Source of the DNA: Rhyacichthys aspro
Lineage: Eukaryota; Chordata; Actinopteri; Gobiiformes; Rhyacichthyidae
Length of the DNA: 64,000 bases
Direction: 5' to 3'
NCBI GenBank assembly: GCA_036850595.1
Contig: CM072152.1
Location: 11,737,640-11,801,639 of the forward strand
Shown: one piece after another, positions 1 to 11,246 of the stretch
How the letters are laid out: each line of letters starts with the position of its first letter
Position numbering within the stretch: position 1 is the stretch's first letter
Translations under genes and position numbers: made by a program
Notes under the pieces: model-generated
The model's database searches: none
What the model was told of the DNA's origin: nothing
The model's input: the letters and a program-made list of their open reading frames with translations, nothing else

Positions 1-2626
1 CCCTTCAGTTAATTACAGATTATAAACAGCCTGGATGGATGGATATAAAATATGGTTTCAGAAACACCCATCATCTTTATAATATACTGAAGATACACCA
101 GTTCCCAGACCAGACTTACATAATACTTTGTCATTTCTTTGTACAGTTAAATTATTACTATTTATAACCGCTGACTCTTGTGAATTTCAAACTCAATGTC
201 AACTCAACTTGAGCAGAAACAAAGTTACTAAACCTGCCCTACATGCAGCATTTTTAGTGTATGTTCATCATAGATAGGCAGAAGTTATGACTTGCTTTAC
301 TACTAATTTTTTTTTTTTTTTTTTAACTTAAGGCTCCTCAAAATAAATTTGATGCTGTTTAAAAGTGTTTTAAATACTTAATATACTTTTTAAAAACTAA
401 GGCCCAGTATAAATGTAGGGTGCAAACACATGCATTCATTCTTCTGTTGACATGTTCATACATACCCAGTTGTGCTGGTCGGTCCAGATACTTTACCTCG
501 CAGCTCTGATGAAACTCAGCAGCACTCTTTGGAGACAAGGGGGGCTAGAGAAGAGCTGTTCTGCTCCATGTCGAACACAGCAGTCTGGATGAGGAGATGA
601 GCACAACTCTCATGACGAGAAAGCATCCTGCTGCAGACTCTGCTTCACAGTTTGATTTTCTTTGGGGGCAGTTTGCCATAACATCTTTAAACAGTATTTC
701 AATAAGATTATAACTACTGACAATTGCTTAGGACTCAATGTTTTCTCCTCTGTTGTGCTTCATTTCCATTTAATGGCAATTAAAGCGGTCTCAACATCAT
801 GACCTGATGTTCTTCTTCTAGCAGGAACTCCTTTAAACTCCAACATGCAACAAAACAGGTTAGCAGTGCTCCTTCAAGTGCCCCAGACAGTACGCTCTGT
901 GGCAGTGCTCCAATGGGCCCGACCGCAGAGATGAGCTGGCCCCGAGAGCACTGGCAGGACATGGCTGGTGTATTAAGAAACCAGGATGATGAACACATGA
1001 TGTGTAGTTTCTTATCCGCAGCTCCAGACACACAAGCCACAACTGTGCAGTAATATACTGAAGAGACTAAATCTGAAAAAGTATTCTAGCAAGGCCAATT
1101 TCAATACCAATGGAGGCCTCATGAGCAGCTCCTCACAAAGAGATCACTGAACAAACTCAGCAGCTTTCTTCCCTTGATTTCACTCTCCTTCTGCTGGAAA
1201 GGCTCCTCCTACAGTTTGATAGTTAACTCCAGAAACAGAAAAGGTCACAAAAGCTGTCTTCCAAGGCACTTGTGTTTCCCACGAAAGAGCAAATTTATTG
1301 AGACAAAATGTATCAAGTGCATGTTGCACTTTTGTGTTTTTCTCAGACAGTTAGGCATACTTCTTGAGCAATGTTCTCCAATTTTCTCTCCAGAGCATTT
1401 CCTGAGCATACAGCAATAATCATAGTTTCATTTAGAACACAGTACTCAAATCAAAGAATAGAAATCTATTTAGAGTCTTTCAGGTGAAGAGCCGCTCTCC
1501 TGGGATGTACACAAGTTTTATCATAATTGTCCATAGTTTGTATTACATAGATATCAGATTCATTGTAAGAAATGTGTATATATTCATATATTTCTTAAGG
1601 TAAATTTCATTTTTAAACAATACATGCTTTGTTGGGGCAGCTATAGAAAAATGAGACTCAGAGCTTGTGCCATTACCCAATGTTGCTTGATCAAAAACAC
1701 AACTGAAAATACTCCCTGTATTCAATCACCAAAAAAGACACATGACTTAGATCGATCTCAACACATTGTTTCAGATCAAAATATTTAAATCTAGAAAAGA
1801 TATATTTACTATGTTAAAGAATAACTGCCTATATGGTTGATTAGACATTTCACTGGGGCAAAAGATGGACATAATGTACGATTCATCATGAAACAAGAGC
1901 TTCATTAGTTTGCTGTTAATGCAGTTCAACACATTATATTTAAACAATGAGATGTGAACTCAAAAAACACATACAATTTAAATGATGTACAAAAAAGATT
2001 TGATGAGAATACAATCATTTTCATGGTTACTGTGTTGAATTGCATTACAATGTACAGGCACTTACTTAAGTAATTCCCCTACAGTAGTCAACATCCAGTG
2101 AGTCACTTGTACCTATTTCAACATGTTGGAGCAGGACTGACCAAATCAGATAAGAGTAATAAGAGTAATAAATCTGAAGAACAAATTATACCAGGTCAGC
2201 AAAAGATGTTTCAAATGCCAAACTCTGAGTTTGTCTTTTTAAAAAACAATTGATAAAGCTTTTTAGATTTTTTGATTGGTGTTTATCTAGTGGTTGATTT
2301 TTGATTTTTTTTAAGCTTTTCTGAAAAAAAAGAAAAGAAATAGCTGTATCTTAAATCACACTAATCAGACAATGAATAAACAAACTGCTACTTTTAAACA
2401 CGATAAGGCAAGACAGATGTTGATTTAGATAAATGTGGCTTTGAAATACCTGGAGTATTGTCAGTAAGTACCATTAAAGTAATGTACAGTCCTGATGACA
2501 CAATGTATTAATGTTCTTCTCTATTATTCTTTTAACCAGGATCAACCATAAGCCACAGTGCAGTAAAGGACCCCTGACATGAGCCTCAGAGTGAAAGAGT
2601 GTGAACAGACTGGATTCTCAGGAGAA
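1..2626. other. Non-coding stretch, probably 3' flank/3' UTR of rbm15
   Basis: This AT-rich DNA contains only short open frames with no recognisable domain. It lies downstream of rbm15, which reads leftward, so part of it is probably rbm15 3' UTR. A minus-strand AATAAA (tttatt on the plus strand at about 1294) is one possible poly(A) signal. A T-run lies near 307-324. A possible exon-like piece ending in a minus-strand donor near 498 could not be assigned to any gene. The extent of the 3' UTR cannot be decided from sequence alone. Confidence 0.4.
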
Positions 2627-5155
2627 TCATCTGATTATGACCATCACCATGCAGTCTTCCTCTGATTTGGCAAAGGCTTTGGCAGCAGCATCCACGTACT
2701 GCTGCGAGAACTCACACGGGGGGAAAGCATGAAGCACTCCAGCGTTGTCCTTGTCGCGGCCGCCGCCCACAGGGAGGCTGATGATGCCTGCTGCCTCCTT
2801 CTGCTTCAGGTAGGACACCAGGTTTTTGAGGGGTCTCTCTGAGGAGCTGCTGGCATCTGCTGCTTCATCCGTTTTACCCGGTACTGCCAGGAGGATGGCG
2901 TATCCACTGGAGCCCGCTGCTTTGATACGACGTGAAACTTCATCCAGTTTGGGCTGGTCCAGACGCAGGCGCTGTGCGATCTTCAGCTGAGACACTGGCC
3001 CCCCTGTGGAGCCCTCCACAAGCAGACTGGTGGCCAACTCCATGTTCCCCTCCATAAGGTGCAGTGACGTGGGGAAGCTGCTGTTCTTCAGCAACAGGGC
3101 GCCCTCCCAGACCTGACTCAGCTTTTGTTCTGCTGATGCCTGCTTGGCCTGCACAGACTTTGAGGAAGAGGAGTTGGAGGAGGAAGGGTGTTCCTGGCGC
3201 TCATCGCGTCTGGTTGGGCTTTTACCAGAGTCACTTCCTCTTCGGTTGTGGTCTCTGTCAGAACTGGGCCTGGACGGGCTCAGAGTCCTTCTCCTCTTGT
3301 CTCCGAAGTTGTGGCTGTTCTGGCGCTCCTTGACGGGAGAGGGTCTGCCCGAGCGAGGCAAGCGCTCAGAGTCACTGTAGCGACCCCCGTCTCTGCTGCT
3401 ACCTCCAGGGCTGCGTTCTAATGAGTTACCATGGCGACGCGGGACATAGTCACTGTTGTCAGGTGATCGATCATGCCGCCAACTGTCATCAAAATGTCTC
3501 CTTTTGCGGCTCAGATCGCGGCTTTGTAAGTCCCGTTCCTGCTCTAATGACCAAATGTCACGAGAATGGCGTTCCAAGCGTTCAGCGTGGTCAAAGGCTG
3601 GTCCTCGCATCCTGTCATGGACTGCAAGACCAGACCAGTCACCGCCGGCGTATGGGTCCCTGTCTCTGAAGCGGGCTGGGAGTGGAGGGGACCTGTCTCT
3701 CATTCTCAAAGGATCCGAAAGGCGGTGGGCAAAAGGGTCAGGAACCAGGTCATAGTTGGACACTGACAGAGGCAGCTGCATGTACTGCTGCTGCTGATAG
3801 CGCTGCTCTGTTTCAGCAAAGTCCACTCTGAGTCTCCGGTCCGGGCCACCCAGAGGAAAACCCCGCATGTGAGTCCAAGCAGCCTGCGCTGCGTCCAGGC
3901 TCTCGTACTGGATATATGCCCACGCCTCCCCTTTTCTGTAGTCTATAGTCCTGATTGTCCCAAAACGGTCAAACTCTTTGGCCAGAGCAGCAAGTGGGAC
4001 CCAAGGGCCAAGCCCTCCTACCCACAACCTGGTGGTGGGTGTGGGCTTTCCATAACCGATCTTTATGGGACTGTGACCCACTACTTTACCAGACATGGCT
4101 AGTTTGGCTCGATGGGCCATGTCCAGATTCTCAAATTTGATGAATCCATAAGTGTTGCTCTGGCCTCGAACTGCTCTTTTGATGTCCACCTCTGTGATCA
4201 CTCCAAACCTGTCAAAGGCCCTGCGCAGGTCGCTCTCAGTCAAGCTCACGTCCAGATTTCCGAGAAACAGAGTTCGGTTAGGCCGTTGTCCGTCTTCAGT
4301 GGCTAAAAGATCCTCCTCACGGAAGACAGCACATTCAGGGATAAAAGGTGGTCTGTTCCTGGCGTCGTACACAGAAAAGTCCCTGTCCCGCTCCAGGTCC
4401 CTGAGGTGTGTCGGGGGAGGAGGAGGCAGGTGTCCCAGAGCCAGCTGCTGGAGCCGGTAGTCTCTGTAGCCCAGAGTGGGCGAGAGCGGTCTTTGAGAGT
4501 GCGAGGTCCTTTGTCCTGAGAGGAAACTGTCTTTGGAAACAGGAGATCGACTCCTTCGCCGGTTCATGTAAACTGTCTCGATCTTTAGAGGCCGGTCATA
4601 AAGCACGAGTCTTCCGCGAGCGTGTTTGGCCGCCCGCGCGTCATCTGGTCTCCGGAAGTTGACAAACGCCACTCTCTCGTCGTTTTCACGGCTAATTTTA
4701 ACACTGACGTCCCCAAACTTCTTGAACTCATGAAACAAACCGTCCTCTATTTCCTCGTCATTGAGCTGATTGCCCAGTTCACTTATTTTCAGAGTTTTGT
4801 ACTCACATTCGGGGTTTGGCAAAGGCCGTGAGGTGGACCTAGAGGCTTCAGCGGAGATATCAGCGCCACCGTGCGGTTTACCTCCATAGTCATATGCACT
4901 AGTCCTTCCAGATGAATTATGCCCATCAGAATCCCTCATGTCTCTTTTATCTGCGTGTAAACTCCGCCTGGAAGATGCGACGCTTTGAACCGAGCTGTTG
5001 CTCCCAGACGCCGACAGGGTCCCCGTTTTCTTGCCGCTCAAGTGGCTTCCTCCTCGATCTCTGCCCTCATCCGGAGCTCGAGAGCGCTTTTTCAATGGCG
5101 AACGCTCCTTCCCTTTCATTTCCGAAAGACTAATTCTGTAGGAGATCGGAAACAC
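2627..5155 (-). CDS. rbm15: RNA-binding protein 15 (SPEN family; three RRMs plus SPOC)
   Basis: Rbm15 is a nuclear SPEN-family protein. In other vertebrates it recruits the m6A methyltransferase complex to RNA and acts in splicing and haematopoiesis. The single coding exon gives 842 residues. A Ser/Arg-rich N-terminus is followed by RRM1 (about 119-196), RRM2 (about 294-369), RRM3 (about 374-447), an Arg/Asp/Ser-rich linker, and a C-terminal SPOC domain (about 660-842) that begins near LLLKNSSFP and ends SEEDCMVMVIIR. The segment RLWVGGLGPWVPLAALAKEF matches RBM15 closely. The outermost ATG is at 5155. A second in-frame ATG at 5119 begins MKGKERSP, a segment also present in human RBM15, and could be the real start. 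The human long form carries about 20 more residues after SPOC from another exon, and here a TGA follows directly. RBM15B is the alternative, less likely given the N-terminus and the neighbours. Confidence 0.93.
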   Translation of the reverse strand: MFPISYRISLSEMKGKERSPLKKRSRAPDEGRDRGGSHLSGKKTGTLSASGSNSSVQSVASSRRSLHADKRDMRDSDGHNSSGRTSAYDYGGKPHGGADISAEASRSTSRPLPNPECEYKTLKISELGNQLNDEEIEDGLFHEFKKFGDVSVKISRENDERVAFVNFRRPDDARAAKHARGRLVLYDRPLKIETVYMNRRRSRSPVSKDSFLSGQRTSHSQRPLSPTLGYRDYRLQQLALGHLPPPPPTHLRDLERDRDFSVYDARNRPPFIPECAVFREEDLLATEDGQRPNRTLFLGNLDVSLTESDLRRAFDRFGVITEVDIKRAVRGQSNTYGFIKFENLDMAHRAKLAMSGKVVGHSPIKIGYGKPTPTTRLWVGGLGPWVPLAALAKEFDRFGTIRTIDYRKGEAWAYIQYESLDAAQAAWTHMRGFPLGGPDRRLRVDFAETEQRYQQQQYMQLPLSVSNYDLVPDPFAHRLSDPLRMRDRSPPLPARFRDRDPYAGGDWSGLAVHDRMRGPAFDHAERLERHSRDIWSLEQERDLQSRDLSRKRRHFDDSWRHDRSPDNSDYVPRRHGNSLERSPGGSSRDGGRYSDSERLPRSGRPSPVKERQNSHNFGDKRRRTLSPSRPSSDRDHNRRGSDSGKSPTRRDERQEHPSSSNSSSSKSVQAKQASAEQKLSQVWEGALLLKNSSFPTSLHLMEGNMELATSLLVEGSTGGPVSQLKIAQRLRLDQPKLDEVSRRIKAAGSSGYAILLAVPGKTDEAADASSSSERPLKNLVSYLKQKEAAGIISLPVGGGRDKDNAGVLHAFPPCEFSQQYVDAAAKAFAKSEEDCMVMVIIR

Positions 5156-5290
5156 TACGTAGAGTACCTATGTAAGCTTTAAAATGGCCAAAACTAACAA
5201 CTATTTGCGGCTTCTAAACTCACTCATACGCACGACAAGGCCGCCATCTTAGAACTAGTGGCAGTACTTTACCGGAAGTCCTGCCTCCTC
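5156..5290 (-). promoter_or_regulatory. rbm15: rbm15 5' UTR and promoter region
   Basis: A CpG-containing stretch immediately upstream of the rbm15 start reads on the minus strand as a short leader containing an AAGATGGCGGCC-like segment near 5250. That is typical of housekeeping 5' ends. No TATA box is evident. Confidence 0.4.
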
Positions 5291-5670
5291 AACTGTAGCT
5301 CAACGTTGATTCGCTGTTGGGGTTGTCATGTAAGCTAAACGGAAGTTTGTTCGCCTATTATAAACAAGGGTGCGGCTCTGCTTTGGGGTCAAAGTACAGC
5401 CGTAATGGGCACGAGATGATTTCGTAGCACCTTTGAACAAAACCAGAAATATAAAGAATCTTGTATATTTACTTATTTATTACAAGTTTTTGTTTGTATT
5501 GCTATTGGTGTGTAGTTTGTAAATGTTTATCATTTGTGAGGTTAGTTTTATTGGATTAAACAATAATTGTATTTTACAGGCCTATTCTATTTTCTGTTGA
5601 AGAAGCAGTTAGCATCATGATCCTATTCACAGTTTTGGGAAGTGGTTTGACTCTTTTTTTCTACTTTATG

Positions 5671-5685
5671 CCACCAGAGGGCAGC
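5671..5685 (+). promoter_or_regulatory. CTCF-like motif
   Basis: The sequence ccaccagagggcagc fits the CTCF core CCASYAGRKGGC at every position and continues with AG. It sits about 400 bp upstream of the rbm15 5' end. Binding is inferred from sequence only. Confidence 0.5.
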
Positions 5686-6465
5686 TGGGCTCTCCCTAAC
5701 AGCCAATTTAGAAATTGCTCTTGGTGAGAGGTAAAGTGGACCTGTCTAGACCTGAGTGGATGGATAGACCTTGTCATTTTGTTTCCCTCACTTCCTCAGT
5801 GCTGTCCTCCTTCAAAGATCTGTCATGTTTGAAATCTTCAGAAGCATGTTAAGATAAAAATTCAGCAAAATCTACTCGTTGCTTTGCTTACACCATGTCA
5901 AGGTGGCCCATACAAATCTTCATATTCTCCTACACAATGTCACACAATACTAAACCATCTTATAGAATGGTGTGTACTTTTACATCTTAAACAATGGCTG
6001 ATCCACAGATCACTCTGGAGGTGTGCTGGCATTGTTTCAATGTTAATGAACACTTTACCTCATTTGCTAGTGTTTCAAATGTAGACACAACGTTTGAACA
6101 CAAAACACTTCCTAATGCACAGTAATATCCTTCTATTTTGTGTCCTCATCATGTGATTTGGTGCATTCACCTTGTTGCACCAATACTCTGAAAAGACCTA
6201 TTTTAAAAGGATTACGTTGACCGAAAATGGGGACAGGAGCTTTGCCCTCAGCCCCATACATGGACCGGCCCCTCTTTGAGAGACCATCTGTTGGAGTTCG
6301 TCTACAGACAGTCACATGTCCCTTTGTAGGCCCAGCGAAACAGTCTGCCATTGGTGTCCAAATGGTTTCAAATGTTTTCAAATTTTTGTATGTTTTTGGG
6401 CTCTTGTTCTTTATCAGATGACATTAACAGACAGAAAGGAGGAGATGACACAGAGGAAACGGTCC

Positions 6466-6537
6466 CTATAGTCAGGAGTTGAACCCCGGTCCCTCCATGT
6501 CATGTGGTACACAATCTGCCAGGGGAGCCATTGAACT
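6466..6537 (-). repeat. tRNA-like (SINE-head) fragment
   Basis: Read on the minus strand, there is an A-box-like TGGCTCCCCTGG (6530-6519). After 33 nt comes a B-box GGTTCAACTCC (6485-6475). That spacing is typical of a tRNA gene. No convincing acceptor stem or anticodon arm closes, so this looks like a degenerate tRNA-derived SINE promoter rather than a functional tRNA. The body would run toward lower coordinates. Confidence 0.4.
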
Positions 6538-9229
6538 AAATGTAACTCATGACACATGAAAACTCATTTTCCTCAGTTTGACCCTATTTTCAGTGAATTG
6601 AGCATGTCTCGGTCAGGACACAAATCTTGCAAATGTCGAGTAAATGTTTTGATTGTATCCATCATTATTGCATTCTGGCTTTGTGGGACAGACATGTGGT
6701 GAAGCACTGCAGTGTCTGCCAGAACCCAGCGTGACCCACTTTCACCAGAGTCTGAACACCTGCACACACCCACTTATCCTGACGCCATGATGCACTCTGG
6801 GAAATGCACTACGCTCAGGTTAAAGTGAAAGATAACATACTGAGTGTGTCTTGTATTTCGAGTAATCTAACTATATGCAGGTCAAACCTTTTTGTGGCTT
6901 TTATTCAGTTTTTGTCTCTTGTCATGAAGTTGCAAAAGAATGACTTTAACATATTGGTTGTCCTAATAATAGTAAATGATACAGCTCTGAGCAGCCTATG
7001 AGAGTGACCCAGACAGCACAAAACACAAGGGGAGAAAAAGGAGGGTGGGGGCAGAGAGGAATATAAATGAGATGGAGTAAAGGAAAAGTACTGGATGGAT
7101 GTATTGGTGCAGATGCACAAGTATGCAGTGGTGGAAGCGGGCGTTGGAGGGTCAGAAAAGGAGCAGGCACTCAGTGAAAAAGGGCTCAGAGTAAAGCACT
7201 GGGGAGACAAAGAAGGTTCACTGAAGGTGAACTGCACTAAGAAGTAGAAATGTGCTGTGAGAGGCTGCAGAAGGCCAAGAGATACAAGGAGAAAAAATAT
7301 GTTAATCAAAAGACATTGTTCACAGCAAAATCAAATTGCTGCTAAAACAGTGCCTCCTGAAAGGAAAAAAGACAAAAAAGGTGAAATTATGCCATCGGCC
7401 ATTTTTATATCCAAATGGGACGGTTTGGACATTTGCTAAGCAGAGGGCAGCAGCTCCACTGTGCAAATAGTCCCACCAGACTGAACCAGCCGACACTGCC
7501 TAATAACACACAAAACAATTTAGAAGAACTGAATGATGTCCTGCAGCATTTAAAATGTTTACAGTTGGTTTGTGATAAGAGGCTTCATGAAACAGCAATA
7601 GTGGAATTTATCAAATTACATTTTAAATCAATTTCTGGTGAACAAAAAATAAGAAAGAAGAATACATAAATACATTTTGAGCCTGCAATAGTTACAGTGC
7701 ATTCGAAAATGACAGGAAGAAGCAGATCTGAGTAAAGTGGCAGCTCCAGAATCGAACACAAAACATCTAATGCAGGTCACAGAGACGCTACAAAAATCCA
7801 CGTATTTGCTCATCAACTCCAACAAAGGCATTTCATGAATGAGGTTAGGGTGCAGTGTATTGAAGTGTAGGACATGAGAGAGGAGAGTGAGGAGCTAAGA
7901 CTGTCATATGATCCTGAGGTTGCTGTGGCAACTCTTCCCAGTCGTCAGCTCACAGAAGGTGCGTCAAAAAGTGAGGTCCAGCTGCAGCAGAAACAGAGAG
8001 GGGACTATTGTTTTGAAATCACTCAAACATAGAAGAACATCCTGACAGTGAATGGAGATGTTACAGTAGAGGTCACACCTGCTGAGTTGGTCATTGTGTG
8101 CCATGAAATGTAATTCCACCTGAATCTTTATGTTTATTTCTTATTTTGAAGCTGCAGGTGAAGAATATAAGAAGAGACCAGGCTGTGATTAAGACAAGTA
8201 AAGGCAGAGACAAAATAAATCTACAAGGTCAGGATGAAAAATGGCCTCTAGATAATATCTCCCTCCCAGATTCTGTTGGTAGTAAAGAATATTTGGAGGA
8301 TGATTTATTGTCAGGGCTGTATTATGTCTGCTGGACCGTGTTAGGTGTCTTTGTCTCAATAGAAAACTGCCCACCCAGTGCATCTCAACAGACAAATGAA
8401 GAGCTGACACAGAAGCATTAGTGTCTAAGCACTTTGACCAATGGAAGACAAATAAAATGTAACTGCTTCTGCAACATTCAATTATACACATTTGTAATCA
8501 CTATACTTGACTCATGGGTGGTTGTACTTTTTTATATAATTCTTTAATAAATTGCTACTCATTTATTGGATTACACCACCGAATCTTTCAAGGAAACTGA
8601 TGTTGTACAGTTCTTCAATCTTTCCATTAAATAAAGACTATGGTACTGTTGACTACATGACCTGTTGTTGCTCACTTTGGAAACAATGCTTTTGAGTACT
8701 CACAGCCAGAACTGAAGGGGTCCATATGCTTAAGTCTGCCAACATTTAGATGCAGCAGTGCCAATTTCACCAGACCATTCTACAGAAATCTACCAGACAT
8801 GACTTAAAAGCTGCGCTAACACAAATGCACAATAGAAAACCTAAACCCTTAAGCTGTCCTTTAAATCAAATGACAGTCTTTTACTGTTACACAGTACTTC
8901 CATCTTTAAAGTCCTGTACCATCTGACTGTGAGCTGCTTTTATATCTTTTTCCTGGACCCTACAGCCAGCTCCTCTCATGTATTCACTTTTATCTCGTAT
9001 GTGCAGTGACGCGCTGTGCGTCAGAGCATCCTTCCTCAGGTAGGAGTGGATAACCTTGATGAAGACCACAACCCCCCCCCTCTCTCTCTCTCAGTGGCCC
9101 ATCCTGCTCATAATGATGAAACTCTCATACAACAAGTGTTGAATGTGTGAATGAGCTCCAGGTTGATCATTTGTCATTGACGATAATGAGCGGCGCTGTG
9201 TGCGTCACATTTGGCTCTCCCCGCCCCTC

Positions 9230-9423
9230 GTGCGGATGGCGGAGAGGAGCGGAGCAGCAGCATGTGATGCTCCGTCCTCCAGTGTCCTGTGAGCGCTCAG
9301 GACCAAACCCACACTCTCACACATTCACAGCGGTGCGACCGATGTTTCCATGTCTCTGTGTGGATTTCAGCGCCAGCCTTCGTCTTAAAGCCTGGGAACT
9401 GCAGAGGACGCACAAGACTTTAG
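9230..9423 (+). other. slc6a17: slc6a17 non-coding first exon (putative)
   Basis: A GC-richer stretch ends in AG|GTAAAA at 9423/9424, a good donor. The acceptor at 11188 opens the exon holding the slc6a17 ATG. The stretch contains no ATG in frame with the protein, so it would be 5' UTR. The transcription start cannot be fixed from sequence, and the left boundary is approximate. Confidence 0.5.
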
Positions 9424-11188
9424 GTAAAACTTGTTTGTGTTAGTTTTGGTTTCAGTGAAGTTACTATAATGAGGACAATGTGCTTTAAAGAGGATATATA
9501 CTTGAATTTTTTACTTCGATTTTTGTTTAAAAAAATCTTTATCTAGTATAATCTATTGTAATACAAAAGATTAAAGAGTTTAGAAATATCAATGTTGATG
9601 CACATGTGTCTCAACAGAAGATCCAAAATGTTAACTTGTCCTAGCCCTGTTGTGTCAACACCACTAGGTGGAGTCAAGAGCTGCTGCACCACTCAGTTTG
9701 GCTACAGACTAAGTTATGACTTAAGATAAGCTATTCATAATGCAATGGTCATTTGGCTTCTTTGGGTTTTAGCTTTCTCTCCAGCCAAATTCACCATCTC
9801 TCTATATTTGCAGAGACATTGCAAAGACAAAGTAACTGAAAACTATTCCATAACACAAAATCTCCATCTCCAATCTCCAATAATTGGTGATCTGAGTCTG
9901 TGATGTGAGAGAGGGTCACTTTGGAACACCCTGCTCCACGTGTTTCACATGGAGGGTCTGGCATTGGATTAGACTCATTAATAACAGGACTCAGAGTAAT
10001 CAATGGACATTTTAATGAGGTTAATTACTGAAGCTCCTATGGGAATGGCTTGTCCAGTAAAAAGCTAGATCAAAGTATCACACTGCAGGATCTCAAGAGT
10101 TTCAATTCAGAGAGTTCAATGTCAAGTACGTCACTGACGGAATTTTAGGAAGAAAAAAAAAAATACTTGCTGGATGCAATAACTGTTTAGACTGTGGGCA
10201 AAAGTTGATTGTTTTAGTTTTTTTCTAAAAGAAGCGTCACATCACATGCCTGTTTTTTGGTCTGTGTTTTTTTTTTTTTGCTTTGTCCCACTGCTGTACA
10301 AAACCACTTCCCACTCACAGACATCTGCCATCGACATCCTTCTGTGTGTGTGTCCAGCAGGATTATCGGTGGCTCGAGCTGTGTTTACCTTCCTCGGTGG
10401 ATGATGTAGCCTGTGATTGATATTGCGTGTCTCAGGCAGTGTGTGGGATTGAATGACAAGAGAGAAAGCGGCACTGCCATAGAGGCTTTGGAGTTAATGC
10501 ACATAGGATTATACAAAAAAAGGAGGAAGGGGTTGGGCAGTGTGGGACTTGTGAATGGCCTTGGATTATTGCATCATAGGCTCATCTCGACATGCACGAC
10601 ATGGAGTGAGATGATGGGAAGTAAACAAGGCAGGAAGGAAATGAGCATCTTAAGCACAACTTCAAGGTCAAATAGGGATTTTGAGTTTTTTGCCTGAAGA
10701 AATGGTGATAAAAGTGTCTTAGTTTGATTGTCATCACATGTTCTGATATTAGTGAGAGATTCCAAATGGTAGAAAGACACACAAGCTGTTGGTTTGTTAG
10801 TCATTTTAGTCAAGGTTACCGTGAGTGAAGCCACGCAGAGTATAAAGTAAACCAAACATTGTTACTTTGGGAAAAGGGGCATAGGAGGACACCTGACAGC
10901 TCTGTGTTTGGGACACACCAGGCACAACAGTAGATAGATGCTGCAACAAGGATTCAGAGGATTAGAGGATTTAGAGGGAAAAGCTTCACTAAAGTTAAGC
11001 TGAAATTAAATAGAACCATTTGCCAGATTGGTAATTTTAGCCAAAATGTAAAGGATTGTGATGAAGTTTTTGTACTTAAAGACCTAGGTGATGACTTGAC
11101 ACAAATGGTTTTCTTGCACCAGACATGAATTAAAGCAATGACAGTGTCTGCCTGTGTAAAGTACTGTATCATGCCCTTTTTGTTGCAG
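9424..11188 (+). other. slc6a17: slc6a17 intron 1, with possible conserved regulatory segment
   Basis: This 1.8-kb intron contains no coding exon. It holds a CTCF-like motif at 9661-9672 (ccactaggtgga) and a segment at about 9860-10035 with several homeodomain-type TAAT cores (attaataac, ttaatgagg, ttaattactg). That segment resembles a conserved non-coding element. A T-run lies near 10267-10280. Confidence 0.4.
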
Positions 11189-11246
11189 GACTGAACGTTT
11201 ACATTTTGAACGAAAGTCAAAAAAAGAAATTCGGCCCGGCCCCCTG

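Larger units (their letters stand above)
5291..9200. other. Intergenic region between rbm15 and slc6a17
   Basis: About 3.9 kb with no supported gene. The short open frames here lack domains. It holds a strong CTCF-like motif (5671-5685), a tRNA-like SINE fragment (6466-6537), and a C/CT simple tract (about 9071-9093) just upstream of the slc6a17 first exon. In human the kcnc4 orthologue lies between these two genes, but no potassium-channel exon is visible here. Confidence 0.5.

Noticed and set aside
780..1040. 86-residue minus-strand frame
   Set aside because: It has no recognisable domain, no clear splice context and lies in probable rbm15 3' flank.
3064..5133. Many plus-strand open frames across the rbm15 gene
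   Set aside because: They are shadows of the long minus-strand rbm15 frame, made possible by its GC- and Arg/Ser-codon-rich composition; none has a domain.
6905..7309. 134-residue minus-strand frame
   Set aside because: It is a Pro/Ser/Phe-rich low-complexity translation opposite an AG-rich stretch, not protein-like.
9367..9387. RE1/NRSF-like half-site in the slc6a17 first exon (ttcagcgcc)
   Set aside because: Only the left half resembles the consensus; the right half is absent at any standard spacing.
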